This document shows positions 30,662-41,900 of a stretch of DNA of 64,000 bases, one piece after another. Position 1 is the stretch's first letter. The number at the start of each line of letters is the position of its first letter. The notes under the pieces were generated by a model, which worked only from the letters and a program-made list of their open reading frames with translations, was not told the DNA's origin and did not search any database. The DNA is from Tessaracoccus flavus (GTDB taxonomy: Bacteria > Actinomycetota > Actinomycetes > Propionibacteriales > Propionibacteriaceae). The translations under genes and the position numbers were made by a program. The DNA is taken from the NCBI RefSeq assembly GCF_001997295.1, contig NZ_CP019605.1, positions 2,108,001 through 2,172,000 on the forward strand, given 5' to 3'.

Positions 30662-30688
30662 TTAGCACCCGGGTTACCCGAGTGCTAA
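30662..30688 (-). promoter_or_regulatory. CIRCE operator 1 (HrcA site)
   Basis: TTAGCACCC-N9-GAGTGCTAA differs at a single position from the CIRCE consensus TTAGCACTC-N9-GAGTGCTAA. It lies upstream of groES, downstream of the candidate -10 (TATAAC, read on the minus strand, 30695-30700). HrcA is the known repressor of this site in other bacteria. Confidence 0.93.
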
Positions 30689-30694
30689 CCCAAA

Positions 30695-30721
30695 GTTATA
30701 CCCGAGCTAGCACTCAATCAA
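30695..30721 (-). promoter_or_regulatory. Candidate groES promoter between the CIRCE sites
   Basis: On the minus strand TTGATT (30721-30716) and TATAAC (30700-30695) could be the -35 and -10 boxes, with a rather short 15-base spacer. The placement between two CIRCE operators supports the -10 more than the -35. Confidence 0.5.
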
Positions 30722-30733
30722 GCCGAGTGCCAA
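30707..30733 (-). promoter_or_regulatory. CIRCE operator 2 (HrcA site)
   Basis: CTAGCACTC-N9-GAGTGCCAA keeps the full CIRCE spacing with two substitutions. Together with operator 1, 45 bases away, it brackets the groES promoter. Confidence 0.88.
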
Positions 30734-30762
30734 GACTGCCGACCACCCACCCGCAACGGATT

Positions 30763-30793
30763 TGAACACTGTTAAACTCCTGAACACTGTTCA
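30763..30793 (+). promoter_or_regulatory. Two tandem BioQ-like operators over the bioB promoter
   Basis: TGAAC-ACT-GTTAA at 30763-30775 and TGAAC-ACT-GTTCA at 30781-30793, centres 18 bases apart. They resemble the TGAAC-N3-GTTAC type site of the TetR regulator BioQ in actinobacteria. TAAACT (30773-30778), between and overlapping the first, fits a -10 box for bioB. No bioQ gene is in the window. Confidence 0.75.
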
Positions 30794-30813
30794 AACCCAT
30801 CCGAGGGAGCATC

Positions 30814-31869
30814 GTGGATCTCAACGCCCTGGCCAGCCGCGTCATCGACGGCGGCACCATCACCACGGACGAGGCGCTCGCCGTCCTCCGGCTGCCCGAC
30901 GAGCTCACCTACGAGCTGGTCGCGGCCGCCGGACGGGTGCGCCGCCACTTCCACGGGGCGACGATGAAGGTGAACTACCTGGTCAACCTGAAGTCCGGCA
31001 AGTGCCCCGAGGACTGCTTCTACTGCTCGCAGCGCCTCGGCTCCGATGCCGAGATCCTGCGCTACACGTGGCTGACGCACGAGGACGCCCTGGAAGCGGC
31101 CAAGGCGGGGATCCGGGCCGGCGCAGGGCGCGTCTGCCTCGTCGCCTCCGGCCGCGGGCCCTCGAACCGCGACGTCGACCGAGTGGGCAGGATCATCGAG
31201 GACCTCAAGGAGGACAACCCCGGAGTCGAGGTGTGCGCCTGCCTCGGCATCCTCAAGGACGGCCAGGCCGAGCGGCTCGCCTCCGCCGGCGCCGACGCGT
31301 ACAACCACAACCTCAACACCGCCGAGTCGCACTACGACAACATCTGCACCACCCACGACTACGACGACCGGAAGGACACCGTGCAGCACGCCCGGGAGCA
31401 CGGGCTCTCGGCCTGCTCAGGCCTGATCGCGGGCATGGGCGAGAGCGACGAGCAGCTCGTCGAGGTGGCCTTTCAACTGAAGGAGATCGGCGCCGACTCG
31501 GTGCCCGTCAACTTCCTCATGCCGTTCGACGGCACCCCGCTCGAGGGGCATTCCGAACTGACCCCGCAGAAATGCCTGCGCATCCTGGCGATGATCCGCC
31601 TGGTCCACGGCTCGGCCGACGTGCGGGTCTCGGCCGGCCGCGAGCAGCACCTGCGCTCGTTGCAGCCGCTCTCCCTGGAGATCTGCAACTCCCTGTTCCT
31701 GGGTGACTACCTGACCTCCCAGGGCCAGGCAGGCGAGGAGGATCTGGAGATGCTGGCCGACGGCGGCTACACCGTCTGGGGTGCCGACGGGCAGCGCTCC
31801 CCCGGGGCCCCACCCAGGCCGGAGATTCGCCGTCGGGGGGCGGGCACCAGGGTGGCTGCTAACGCTTAG
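30814..31869 (+). CDS. bioB: Biotin synthase
   Basis: Radical SAM enzyme that inserts sulfur into dethiobiotin, the last step of biotin synthesis; 351 residues. The [4Fe-4S] motif CPEDCFYC gives Cys 64, 68 and 71, and [12 protein letters not shown] and [20 protein letters not shown] are conserved. The start is GTG at 30814 behind GAGGGAGC. It is transcribed away from groES through two BioQ-like operators. The C-terminus overlaps the convergent acetyltransferase by 11 bases and carries a Pro/Arg-rich tail. No other bio gene is seen here. Confidence 0.95.
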   Translation: MDLNALASRVIDGGTITTDEALAVLRLPDELTYELVAAAGRVRRHFHGATMKVNYLVNLKSGKCPEDCFYCSQRLGSDAEILRYTWLTHEDALEAAKAGIRAGAGRVCLVASGRGPSNRDVDRVGRIIEDLKEDNPGVEVCACLGILKDGQAERLASAGADAYNHNLNTAESHYDNICTTHDYDDRKDTVQHAREHGLSACSGLIAGMGESDEQLVEVAFQLKEIGADSVPVNFLMPFDGTPLEGHSELTPQKCLRILAMIRLVHGSADVRVSAGREQHLRSLQPLSLEICNSLFLGDYLTSQGQAGEEDLEMLADGGYTVWGADGQRSPGAPPRPEIRRRGAGTRVAANA

Positions 31870-32455
31870 CGTCGCCCTCCGTCACGCTACGGATCACGCG
31901 GGCGGGGTTGCCGACGGCGATCGAATCGGCCGGGATGTCGGAGGTGACGACCGCGCCGGCCCCCACGATCGAGTTCTCGCCGATGGTGACCCCGGGCAGC
32001 ACGATGACCCCGCCGCCGAGCCAGACGTTGTCCTGGAGGGTGATCGGCGAGGCCGATTCGAGCTTGTCTCGCCGCGGCTGGGGCTCGATCGGGTGCCAGG
32101 CGGTCAGCAGTTGGACGTTGGGGCCGATGAGGCAGTCCCTGCCGATGGTGATGGGGGCCACATCCAGCGCGGTCAGGTTGAAGTTGATCTGGGTGCCGTC
32201 GCCGATGTGGATGAACTCGCCGTAGTCGACGTACAGCGGAGGCCGGACCCAGACGTCGCGGCCCATGCTTCCCAGCAGTTCGGCGAGGATCTCTCCGGCA
32301 TCCTCGCGGCCCTTCACGTAGGCTCGGTGATACTCGTCGCTCAGCCTCGTGGCCCTCGTGGAGCGCTCCGCCATCGTGGGGTCGTCGGCGATGTAGAGAT
32401 CGCCGACGAGGAGCCTCTGCCAGTTCGAGCGTGGGTCATCGGTGAAGTAGTCCAT
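31859..32455 (-). CDS. Sugar O-acetyltransferase (maltose/galactoside acetyltransferase type)
   Basis: A left-handed beta-helix acetyltransferase of 198 residues. The N-terminal maltose-acetyltransferase cap is present (about 10-60; [21 protein letters not shown]), then hexapeptide repeats with [13 protein letters not shown] and [10 protein letters not shown], the catalytic histidine in TAWHPIEP, and the closing [23 protein letters not shown] 32455 has TAGGTT six bases upstream (32462-32467), fitting a leaderless transcript. The acceptor sugar cannot be deduced. Confidence 0.9.
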   Translation of the reverse strand: MDYFTDDPRSNWQRLLVGDLYIADDPTMAERSTRATRLSDEYHRAYVKGREDAGEILAELLGSMGRDVWVRPPLYVDYGEFIHIGDGTQINFNLTALDVAPITIGRDCLIGPNVQLLTAWHPIEPQPRRDKLESASPITLQDNVWLGGGVIVLPGVTIGENSIVGAGAVVTSDIPADSIAVGNPARVIRSVTEGDAKR

Positions 32456-32547
32456 CCACCCAACCTACGTGGCGATCCGCCCGCAGCCGGCACCGGTCGC
32501 CCTTGCGCGCCCCACTCCCATTCCTTACCTTTGAGTGAGGGGGAGCT

Positions 32548-32673
32548 ATGAGCAGCGGCACCATGACGGGCAAGGGCCAGATCACCGGTCCCACAGAGGT
32601 GCGCGCGCCCGGACGTCGACGGCGACGAGCGGGCCGCCGGGCAGAGCTTCCCCGACGTCGCCGGCTGGGCTGA
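32548..32673 (+). pseudogene. Remnant of an AbrB/MazE-type antitoxin or regulator
   Basis: A 41-codon frame with an excellent ribosome site (GAGGGGGAG) begins MSSGTMTGKGQITGPTEVRA, which closely follows the AbrB-fold start pattern T-M-T-x-KGQITIP-x-EVR. It then turns into an Arg-rich sequence with no similarity (about 32608 on), so the domain's second half is lost. After 32608 the frame used by the downstream M23 gene looks codon-like for about 25 residues before its start, hinting at a deletion or frameshift scar. Function is probably lost. Confidence 0.5.
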
Positions 32674-32680
32674 GCAGGCC

Positions 32681-33310
32681 GTGGCGATGGACCTGCGCTA
32701 CCCCTTCACCGGCCGCTGGCTCGTACAGAACAGCCCCGCGGACCGGGTGCCCAGCCACGGGACGACCGCCTTCGCCACGTCCTACGCGATCGATTTCGTG
32801 CCGGTCGACGACAGGGGGCGGACGGCGCCGTTCGGACTCCGGTCGCTGCTGCGCCCGCAGGCCCCGGACGCCTTTCCGGGCTTCCGGCGAGCGATCCTGG
32901 CCCCGGTCGACGGGGTCGTTGTCGCGGCCCACGGCGCCGAGCTCGACCACGCCGCATACCGTGGTCTGTCCTCCGTCGGGTATGCCGTGACCCAGGGTCG
33001 GAGGGTCGCCGAGGGCTGGCTCGCGCTGGCCGGCAACCACGTGCTGATCCGCTGCGCCACAGGCGATGTGGTGGCGCTGTGCCACCTGCAGCAGGGCTCG
33101 GTCAGCGTCCGCGTCGATCAGCCCGTGCGCGCCGGTGACCCAGTGGGTCGGTGCGGCAACTCGGGCAACAGCACCGAGCCGCACGTGCACGTGCAGGCGA
33201 TCGACCGGCTGGACGTGGGCGCCGCCCTGCCGGTGCCGATCACGTTCGATGGCGGGCTGCCCAGGGGCGGGGAGATCGTGGTCGCCCACCTGGGCAATCG
33301 AACCGGGTGA
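32681..33310 (+). CDS. M23-family (LytM-like) metallopeptidase domain protein
   Basis: A 209-residue protein from GTG 32681 (ATG 32687 is an alternative). It carries ILAPVDGVVVAAH, the lysostaphin-like beta core GNHVLIRCATGDVVALCHLQQGS, GDPVGRCGNSGNSTEPHVHVQ with the HxH motif, and an early HGTTAFATSYAIDF with His and Asp at the positions expected for metal ligands. No signal peptide or membrane segment is visible, which is unusual for a wall enzyme; these proteins may be cytoplasmic or inactive. The ribosome site is weak. Confidence 0.8.
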   Translation: MAMDLRYPFTGRWLVQNSPADRVPSHGTTAFATSYAIDFVPVDDRGRTAPFGLRSLLRPQAPDAFPGFRRAILAPVDGVVVAAHGAELDHAAYRGLSSVGYAVTQGRRVAEGWLALAGNHVLIRCATGDVVALCHLQQGSVSVRVDQPVRAGDPVGRCGNSGNSTEPHVHVQAIDRLDVGAALPVPITFDGGLPRGGEIVVAHLGNRTG

Positions 33311-33323
33311 CCGGATGGGCGCG

Positions 33324-35135
33324 TCAGCGGCCAGGGTGGGAGCTGACCCGGTCACCCCGCTGGCTGAGGTGGACGGCGGCGCCGGGGCGGAGTTGGGCGG
33401 CGCGGTCGGCCGACGCCGGGGTCAGGACTGCGGCCACCGGGTAGCCGCCGGTCAACGGATGGTCGGCGAGGAAGATCACCGGCTGTCCCGACGGGGGCAC
33501 CTGGACGGAGCCCCGCACCACAGGTTCGCTGGGCAGTTCGCCGCCGATGAGCCGTGCGAGCGGGTCCCCCTCGAGCCGCGCTCCCACCCGGTCGACAGCG
33601 GAGCTGACCCGCCACGTGGTGCCGTCGAGGGGCGCGACCCAGTCTGCGCGCGGGCCGGGTGTGAACTCCAGCTCCACGACGTCGGGCACAGGGGGCTGCG
33701 GGGCCCAATCCGTGGGTGGGATCCAGCCGGGCGCGGCCTCCCCGATCGGCACCATGCTTCCCGCCGTCAGGGGCTCGGGGCCGAGCGCGGCCAGGGTGTC
33801 GCGCGAGCGGGAACCCAGCACCGCGGGCACCGTCACTCCCCCACGGATCGAGAGATAGGTGCGTAGGCCCTGTGATGGGGCGCCGAGCGACAGCGTCTCG
33901 CCGTCGCCGAGGTGGAAGACCGTAGCCATCGAGACGGCCCGTCCGCCCGCGACCGCGGCCAGGTCTGCGCCCGTCAGCGCCAGGGTGAGGGATCCTTCCG
34001 CCACGAACTCCGCCGAGCCCATCGCGACCTCGAGGCCGGCCTCACCCCGGGGGTTGCCGACCAGGCGGGCGCCGAGCTCGTAGGCGCCGCGATCGGCCGC
34101 CCCGGAGCGGCCGACGCCGATGGCGGCGTAGCCGACGCGCCCGCCGTCGACGACGAGCACCGGCAGCCGGGCAGAGGTGAGCGTGAGGGCGCGGGGGCCC
34201 CTCGATACGCTCGCTCGTTCCTCGCTCGCTACTCGGGGAGACGTGGAAGAAACGCCCGCACGTTCCCCGCTCGCTACTCGGGGAGACGTAGAAGAAACGC
34301 CCGCACGTTCCCCGCTCGCTACTCGGGGAGACGTGGAAGAAACGCCCGCACGTTCCCCGCTCGCTACTCGGGGAGACGTGGAAGAAACGCCCGCACGTTC
34401 CTCGCTCGCTACTCGGGGAGACGTAGAAGAAACGCCCGCACGTTCCTCGCTCGCTACTCGGGGAGACGTAGAAGAAACGCCCGCACGTTCCTCGCTCGCT
34501 ACTCGGGGAGACGGAGCGGGACCGACCGCGCGTTCCTTGACGGCGCGGAAGCGGACGCGGGTGCCGGGGGTCAAGAGGGCCGGAGGGTCGGCGTCGGGGT
34601 CGAAGAGCACGACGTCGGTACGGCCGAGGAGTTGCCAGCCGCCCGGCGAGGAGGTCGGGTAGATCCCGGAGAACTCGCCCGCCAGGCCCACCGCGCCGGC
34701 GGGCACCCGGGTCCGGGGGGTTGTCTTCCGCGGCACCGTCAGCCTCGGATCACCGCCCACGAGGTAGGCGAAGCCGGGCGCGAAGCCTCCGAACGCCACG
34801 GCCCACGGGGTCCCGGTGTGCGCCGCGACCACGTCCGCAGGGCTGAGCCCCGTGAGATCCGCGACCAGAGCCAGGTCCGGACCGTCGTAACTGACGGGGA
34901 TCTCCACCTCGCGCTCCCCCGTCGGCATCGTCGACGCCGGCACCGCCATGACCTCCAACTGAGCGCGGACCTCCCCCAGCTGGCCGGGCAGCGCCCTGAC
35001 CAGCAGCGTGCGCGCGGCCGGCACCACCTCCGCCACCCCCGGCAGCGCCCCGACGAGCGGGGTGCAGGCCAGCACCTCGCTGAGGTGCTGCAGTTCCACC
35101 AGCACCGCCTCCGCCCCGCAGCGAAGCAGCCTCAT
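33324..35135 (-). CDS. pxpBC: Fused 5-oxoprolinase subunits B and C, with an internal tandem repeat
   Basis: PxpB and PxpC, with PxpA, open 5-oxoproline to glutamate using ATP. Here they are one 603-residue chain: PxpB about 1-205 ([41 protein letters not shown]) and PxpC about 318-600 ([42 protein letters not shown]). Between them lie seven copies of a 15-residue unit ([15 protein letters not shown] or G for E), about residues 209-313, which no family member needs. The start overlaps pxpA by four bases. B-C fusions are known; the repeat linker is unusual. Confidence 0.9.
   Translation of the reverse strand: MRLLRCGAEAVLVELQHLSEVLACTPLVGALPGVAEVVPAARTLLVRALPGQLGEVRAQLEVMAVPASTMPTGEREVEIPVSYDGPDLALVADLTGLSPADVVAAHTGTPWAVAFGGFAPGFAYLVGGDPRLTVPRKTTPRTRVPAGAVGLAGEFSGIYPTSSPGGWQLLGRTDVVLFDPDADPPALLTPGTRVRFRAVKERAVGPAPSPRVASEERAGVSSTSPRVASEERAGVSSTSPRVASEERAGVSSTSPRVASGERAGVSSTSPRVASGERAGVSSTSPRVASGERAGVSSTSPRVASEERASVSRGPRALTLTSARLPVLVVDGGRVGYAAIGVGRSGAADRGAYELGARLVGNPRGEAGLEVAMGSAEFVAEGSLTLALTGADLAAVAGGRAVSMATVFHLGDGETLSLGAPSQGLRTYLSIRGGVTVPAVLGSRSRDTLAALGPEPLTAGSMVPIGEAAPGWIPPTDWAPQPPVPDVVELEFTPGPRADWVAPLDGTTWRVSSAVDRVGARLEGDPLARLIGGELPSEPVVRGSVQVPPSGQPVIFLADHPLTGGYPVAAVLTPASADRAAQLRPGAAVHLSQRGDRVSSHPGR
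34231..34545. repeat. 45-bp in-frame tandem repeat inside pxpBC
   Basis: ACTCGGGGAGAC recurs at 34231, 34276, 34321, 34366, 34411, 34456 and 34501, always 45 bases apart, with only a few substitutions between copies. The last copy diverges after about 34512. The block is bordered at 34201-34230 by CTCGATACGC TCGCTCGTTC-type sequence of the kind seen as dispersed repeats in actinobacteria, which suggests insertion followed by tandem growth. 45 is a codon multiple, so the frame is kept. Confidence 0.9.
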
Positions 35136-35878
35136 CGGACGAACGGCGCGATCTCGATCCCCGCTCCTTCGAGCGCCCGCCGAACAGCCCGCGCGAGGCC
35201 GACGGCGCCCGGGGTGTCGCCGTGCGTGCAGATCGACTCGGCGCGCAGTGGGATCAGCGTGCCGTCGACGGCTTCCAGCAGCCCCTCGTGGGCGAGCCGG
35301 AGCATGCGTTGACCGACGTCGTCGTGCACGATGGCGCCGGCGTCGGTACGCGGGACCAGGGTCCCGTCCGGCCGGTAGGCCCTGTCCGCAAAGGCCTCAG
35401 CTACCGTCCGGAGCCCCGCCTTCTCGGCCTTCCGCAGCAGAAGTGAGCCGGGCAGCCCCAGGATGGGCAGGGAGGGATCGTAGGCCAGCACCGCATCGAC
35501 GACCGCGTCGGCGTGCGGCTCATGGTGCACGGCCGCGTTGTACAGGGCCCCGTGGGGCTTGACGTACCGGACCCGCGTGCCGGACGAACGGCACAGTCCA
35601 TCCAACGCTCCGATCTGGTAGACGAGGTCCGCGGCGAGTTCGGCGCGGCCGGCGTCGACGAAACGGCGCCCGAAGCCCGCCAGATCCCGGTAGGACACCT
35701 GGGCGCCCACCACGACCCCGCTGCGCGCCGCCTCTTCGCACGTGCCCAGCAGGGTCAGGGGGTCGCCGGCGTGGAAGCCACAGGCGACGTTGGCGCTGGA
35801 GACGATGCCGAGCATCGCGGCGTCATCGCCGAGCCTCCACACGCCGAACGACTCGCCGAGGTCAGCGTTCAGATCCAT
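35132..35878 (-). CDS. pxpA: 5-oxoprolinase subunit A (LamB/YcsF family)
   Basis: A 248-residue protein starting [19 protein letters not shown], the exact LamB/YcsF signature, with [38 protein letters not shown] and [11 protein letters not shown]. It is the third component of the PxpABC 5-oxoprolinase and heads the operon. ATG 35878 has TAGGCT six bases upstream (35885-35890), so a leaderless mRNA is likely. Confidence 0.95.
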   Translation of the reverse strand: MDLNADLGESFGVWRLGDDAAMLGIVSSANVACGFHAGDPLTLLGTCEEAARSGVVVGAQVSYRDLAGFGRRFVDAGRAELAADLVYQIGALDGLCRSSGTRVRYVKPHGALYNAAVHHEPHADAVVDAVLAYDPSLPILGLPGSLLLRKAEKAGLRTVAEAFADRAYRPDGTLVPRTDAGAIVHDDVGQRMLRLAHEGLLEAVDGTLIPLRAESICTHGDTPGAVGLARAVRRALEGAGIEIAPFVR

Positions 35879-35906
35879 GCGTGCAGCCTACGGTGCCCGG
35901 CGCAGA

Positions 35907-35936
35907 GAGGGGGCGGGCGTTGCCGCCCGCCCCCTC
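35907..35936 (-). terminator. Terminator after the giant surface protein gene
   Basis: GAGGGGGCGGGC, loop GTTGCC, GCCCGCCCCCTC: a perfect 12-bp stem 35 bases past the stop codon at 35971. Confidence 0.8.
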
Positions 35937-35970
35937 CCGGGGCCGCTCACCAGGAGCGGTCGTGTCTCGC

Positions 35971-38900
35971 CTACAGGGTCTCACGCCTCCTCATGTACAG
36001 CCACGATCCGAGCACCGCGAGCAGCGTGGCGATCGGGATCCCGGTGGACGGGCCGAGCGGCAGGCCGGCGAAGGGCACGACGCCGTCGCCGCCGGTGGAC
36101 GGCTTGCCGGGCGCCACGAAGTAGTCGGCGCGCGCCTTGTCGGACTGCTTGGTCTCGACGATCATGGCGACGTTGTCCAGCACGTGCCAGCCGGTGTACT
36201 TCGGGGCGATCCGCTCGACCGTGTAGGTCCAGGCCGTGGGAGCACCCTCGGCGTTCCAGGTGGCGGTGCCCAGCGTCTTGGCGGGAGCCGAGTCGCTGAC
36301 CATCTGATCGGTCACGGTGACGACCTTGTTGGCCTCGCGAATGGTGAGCTGGTAGTTCACCTCGTGGCTCGTCGTCTTGACCGTCCCGTCGAGCGTCTCC
36401 CAGGTGACGACGACTTCGTTGGTGCCGCTGAGCGCGGGTGTTGCGCCCGCCTGCAGTGCGCAGGTGTAGCTGAGCGTCACCGAACTCGTCTCCTCCAGTT
36501 CCACCGGCGAGCCGGTGACCTGGCAGGTCCAGGCGTCGTCGCCCGCTTCGTCCACCACCTCGGCCGAGACGGCCTTGTACCCGTTCGGGTTGGTCACGGT
36601 GATGGAGCCGGCCAGGGAGTAGTTGCTGTCGGCGTAGCCCTTGGGCGTGACGGTGACGGTGTACGGGAAGGTCACCTTCTGGCCCGGCAGGACCTTCTCG
36701 ACGTTGTCGACGACCGACTTGTCGATGGCCCAGGCATACGTCCGGTCGAGCGATCCGGCGGCGGTCTTCACCGTCACCAGGTCGTCTTCGGAGCAGACTG
36801 CCACCATGGCGTCGTCGTCACCCAGGACCATGTCGTCATCGCCGATGACGCTCACGGTGTTGTCGAACGTGGCGCACTCGCCGGGATCGACCGTGAGGTC
36901 GGTCTCGTAGGTGAACGTCACCGTATGACCTTCGATGACGCCGTCGGAGTCCTCGTCCAGCGACAGGGTGCCGTCGGGGTCCATGAAGACCTCGCCGAGA
37001 ACCGTCGACTCGCCGCCGAAGTCATCACGGACGGTGACCGGGTTGTCGATCTGGGTGACTGCCCAGTCGACATCCATGAGGTCGGTGTCGACGGTGACCT
37101 CCGCACCTGCGTAGTCGAACGTGACCGCCGCAGCATTCGCGTCAGCGTCGCTGGGCTCGAAGTCGTCGTCCACCTCGCACGTGTAAGCCAGGACCAGAGT
37201 GGTCGGTACGCCGTCCACGGCGGCCCCGATGGTGCCCTCGGCATCGTCGACGACGCAGTCGTGGTCAGCGAACACGTCGGCCACCGAGTAGTCCTTCGGC
37301 CACGCGTTGGAGTTGGTCAACGTGATGGTGCCTGAGACGTCGAAGTTCGACTCGTCGGATCCCTCGTGCGTGAGTGTCACGTCGTAGGTGACCGTTGTCG
37401 AGCCGCCGTCGATGATCTCGACCGAATCGGTGTCCACGTTCTTGACGATGGACCACGTGTGGGTCTCGTCGTAGGAGCCGGTCACGGTCTTGTCGATGTC
37501 CAGCGCGATCTCACGGCACACCTCCACGGTGACGTCATCGCTGGGGTTGTCCCCGGCCTCGACCTCCACCACGGCGGTGTTCGTGTAATCGGTGCACTCG
37601 CCCGCTACTCCCAGCTTCGAGAGTTCGTAGGCGAAGACCGCGCTACCGTCGACGATCTCGTAGCCCTCACCCGGTTGGATGACGCCCTCGACGTTGACGA
37701 CGAGTTCGGCCAACTCCACCGGGTTCGCCGGATCGGTCTTGTCGTCGACGACGGTGACAGCGGCGTCCGTGCGCTCGTCGAGCGTCCAGTCCACCGTGGC
37801 AGTGTACTCGATCGCCTCGTCACCCCACGTCACCATGACCGTGTTCTCCGGATCGCCGTCCGGCAGCAGGTAGCCGGTGGGCATGACGCAGGAGTAGTCA
37901 ACGGTCACCGTGTCGTCAGCGCCGATCACGAGATCCTCGCCACCAGCGACGGTACACACCGCACCGGGGATACCGACCTCGTCCGTCACGTCCACCGTGA
38001 TGGGCACGTCGGCCGGATTGGCGATGGTGATGTCACCGGTCAGGTCGAAGTCGTGGTCGGTGTAGCCGGTGGCGGCTACCTCGACGGTGTACGCAAACAC
38101 CGCCGTACCGTCCTCGGCGATCGTCACCGACGTCTGGTCGACCGACTTGTCGATGCTCCAGTGGTACGTCCTGTCGAACGTCGCGTCCACCGTCTTGGTC
38201 ACCGTCGGCGAGCAGACGAGGACCGTGTGGTCGTCCTCGTCGCCCGGGACCGAGGCCGTGTTGTCGTAGGACACGCACTCACCGGCGACGCCGTCCAGCG
38301 TGAGGCTGTAGGTGAACGTCACGGTGTTGTCGTCGTTCACGACGGCGGAGATGCCGTCGGCAGGCATGACGCCGACGCCTCCACCGCTGCGGTTGACGCT
38401 CACGGTGCCCAGCATCCCGCCCTCGACGTTGGAGTCGTAGACGGTGATGGTCTGGTCGACCGTCACCGGGGCATCGGTCACCTCGACCTCGACGTCGCCC
38501 GTCGAGGCGGTGCCGCTGAGCGGCCCGGCGACGCCGGTCCCCCAGACGGCGGTGGCCGAGTTGGTGCCCACGTAGTCGCCCGGGGCGACGTCGGGACACG
38601 TGTACGTCAGCGTGACGGAGTCGTCCGCGGGCACGGTGACCTGGACGCCCGCGAGCTGCGGATCCTCGTCACCCGCGACGGTGCAGGTACTCGCCACGCC
38701 GTCAACGGTCACCGTGTCTGACACTGTTGCGACGATGTCGGTGAACGCGTTGGGGTTGGTGAGTTCGATCTCGCCCTGAAGCTGCACCTCGGTGTCGGTG
38801 TAGCCGGTAGGCGTCACCGTCACCGCGTAGCTGACGTCGGCCGCGACCGTCCCGTCCTCGTCCACACCCACAACCTGGGTGCCTGCGCCGGTCTTGTCGA

Positions 38901-41900
38901 CCGTCCAGTCGAACGTGCGGGTGTAGGTGAGGAAGGCGTCCTTGGTGATGTCGAGCGGCAGAGAGACACAGACCTCGACGGTCTGCTCGTCGGTGGGGTT
39001 GTCCCCCTCGACGTCCACCCAGGCGGTGTTGGTGTACTCGGTGCACTCGCCGGCCACGCCGTCCTTGCGCACCTGGTACGTGAACGTGGCTTCGCCCTCA
39101 TCAGCTGAGACGCTGCCGAGCGTGACCGGGTTGGCCGGGTCGGTCTTGTCATCGACGACGTCGACGGTGCCGTTGATCTCGGTGTCCATCGTCCAGTCCG
39201 CCAGGGCGGTGCCGGTCACGGACTCGTCGCCCCAGGACAGGCGTGCGGTGTTGGTCGGGTCCACGTCGGTGAGGACGTAGCCCGGCAGCGTGCACCGGTA
39301 GGAGAGGGTCTCGGTCTCGCCGGGCGCGACCTCGACACTGTTGCCACCGGGTACTGAGCACGACGCCCCCGGCATGGAGTCCAACAGCGTCCCGGTCAGC
39401 GTCAGATCGGACGGGTTGGTGACGGTGATCTCGCCCTCGACGACGAAGTCGGAGTCGACGTAGCCGGTGGTCGTCGCGACGACCGTGTACGTGAAGACCG
39501 CAGTGCCGTCGTCGGCGATGGTGATCGAGGTCTGGTCCACCGACTTCTCGATGTCCCAGGCGTGCGTCCGCGTGTAGGTTGCGGTTGCCGTCTTGGTCAC
39601 CGACGGCGAACAGACGCTGATGTCGTGGCTGTCGCGGTCGTCGGGGATGGTCACTGTGTTGGTCGTGACCACACACTCCCCCGCGGCGCCCGTCAGGGAG
39701 TCGGAGTAGGAGTAGGTGACGGTCGAGCCGTCCACTGCGACGGTGACGCCGTCCACCGCTGTTGCGGAGACCGTTGCGCCGTCCGGGGTCACGCTCACGG
39801 TGCCGAGCACGCCGGCCAGCGAGTCGCTGACCTCGAAGGTCTCGTCGGTGAGTTCGGCGTCCGCCACACTGACCGGCACGTTGCCGGTCGATGCGGTCGC
39901 GGACGGGGTGTTGTAGGTATCCATCGCCCACGTGACCGTGGCCACGTTGTAGCCCGAATAGGTCGGCTGCGGCTCGACGCCGGTGCAGCTGTAGGTCAGC
40001 TCCACCATGCCGCTCCGCGGGACCAGCACCTGGAAGCCGTCGGCGACCGGGTCGTAGTCCGGACCATCGACCGTGCAGTCGATGGACTGGTTGCCCAGCG
40101 TCGTCGTGTCGTGGACTGTCGCCACGACGTCGACGAAGTTGTTCGGGTTGCTGACGACGATGTCGCCGCCCAGCATGACGCCCGAATCGGTGAAGCCCTC
40201 GAGGGCGACCCCGACCGCGTAGTCGACCTCCGCCGTCACGCTGCCGTCAGGGTTGGTGCCCACCAGCTGGGTGTCCGAGCCGGTCTTGGTGACCGACCAG
40301 TCGAAGTCGCGCTCGAACATCATGTCGGCCGTCTTCGTGATGGTGAGGTCGGAGGCCACGCAGACGCGCACCGAGGCGTCGTCGGTGGGGTCGTCACCCA
40401 CGTCCAGCTGAACGATGGCCGTGTTGGTGTAGGTCTCGCACGTCCCCGGTTCAGGCCGCCAGGTGGCCGACCCGGCGTCGAAGGTGGCGGTGGATCCGTC
40501 GACCACGACTGTGCTCGGGGGCTGCGGGACAGCCGTGACGGGGCCGCCCGCGTCGTCGGCGGTCACGGTGCCGAGGACCACCGGCGGGTTGTCAGGGCTG
40601 GTGAAGTCGTCGACGACCGTCACGGTCTTGTTGATGCTCTGGGACTCGGTGAACGCGTAGTCCGCGGTGGCTGAGTCGCTCGTCGTCCCCGCCGTCGCCG
40701 GGGAGTCGACGTGCGCCTGCAGCGACGGGTAGCGGGCGTTGCTGAAGCTGTACGTGGCCTGGTTCGTCCCGCTGAGCGCGGTGGGAGCCGTTGCGGCGTC
40801 GTAGCAGGTGTAGTCGTAGGTGGAGTCGCCGGCAGGCAGGCTGACCTGCAGGCCCGCGGTGGCGGGGTCGGCGTCAACAGCGTCGATCGTGCAGTCGGCG
40901 CCGCCGACCAGCTGATCGGTGAGCGTCACCACCATCGCGGCCGCGTTCGGGTTGGTGAGCGAGATCTCGCCCTCCAGGACGTAGTTGGAGGTCCGGCGCT
41001 CCACGAGGGTCGCGATGACCTCGTAGTCGGCGGTGTAGGACTCGCCCTCTGCGATGACGACGCTGATGTCGTCCTCGCCGTTGACCAGCTTGTCGACCGA
41101 CCACACGTACTCGGCTCCGTAGGTGGCCGTCACGGTCTTCGAGATGGTCGGGGCCATCCAGATCTTCGGATCCTCGAACGTCAGCTCGTAGCTCTCGAAC
41201 GGCTGGGCGGTGAAGGTCTGCGAACGATCCGCGGGCAGGAGGTAGCCGAGGGGTGCGGCGATCTCGGTGACCGTGTAGAGGATGCCGAAGAAGTCGGTAC
41301 GCAGCTCGATGGTGCCGTTGGCGACGCCGTCGCGGTCGCCGGTACCACCGTCGGTGACCGTCAGCGTTCCCGCGCCGGTCACGGGGTTGGGCGTCACCGT
41401 GAAGGTCGCACCGACCAGAGCGTTGGCGGCCTCGTCGGTCTTGTGGATCTCGATGAGGGCGCACCGGCTGGGCACGTTGATCGGGGCGCGGACCCAGTCC
41501 TCGATCTCGGAGCTGAGGCTCTGCGAGGTGCGGGTACGGATATTGGCCTGGGAGAAGCTGGTCGCGTCGCAGGTCGTCGGTACGCCGAGCTGCGTGAGGT
41601 TGAAGGAGCTCTCGAGGAAGGTGCGCGGCTCGAAGATCTCGCCGCCCGGGCCCGTCACCTCGTCAGGGTTGGACTCGCCGTAGACCGAGCCTGCCGGCGG
41701 GGTGTAGTCAACCCACGCCGTCCCGTCCCATCGGGAGACGCTCAGGAGCTCGAAGGCCCGGTTGCCACCCTGTTCGACGTTGAGGCGAAGGTCGCCGATA
41801 GTGCGAACGGGCACCAGACCGTCCATCTCGGGCGACTGGTTGAGTTCGATGACGTAGGCCACCGAGCCGGTCCCTGCGGCACGGTCGAGCGCCATGTGGA

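Noticed and set aside
34231..34512. A possible CRISPR array (regular repeats)
   Set aside because: The units are contiguous 45-bp copies with no unique spacers and they are in frame within pxpBC.
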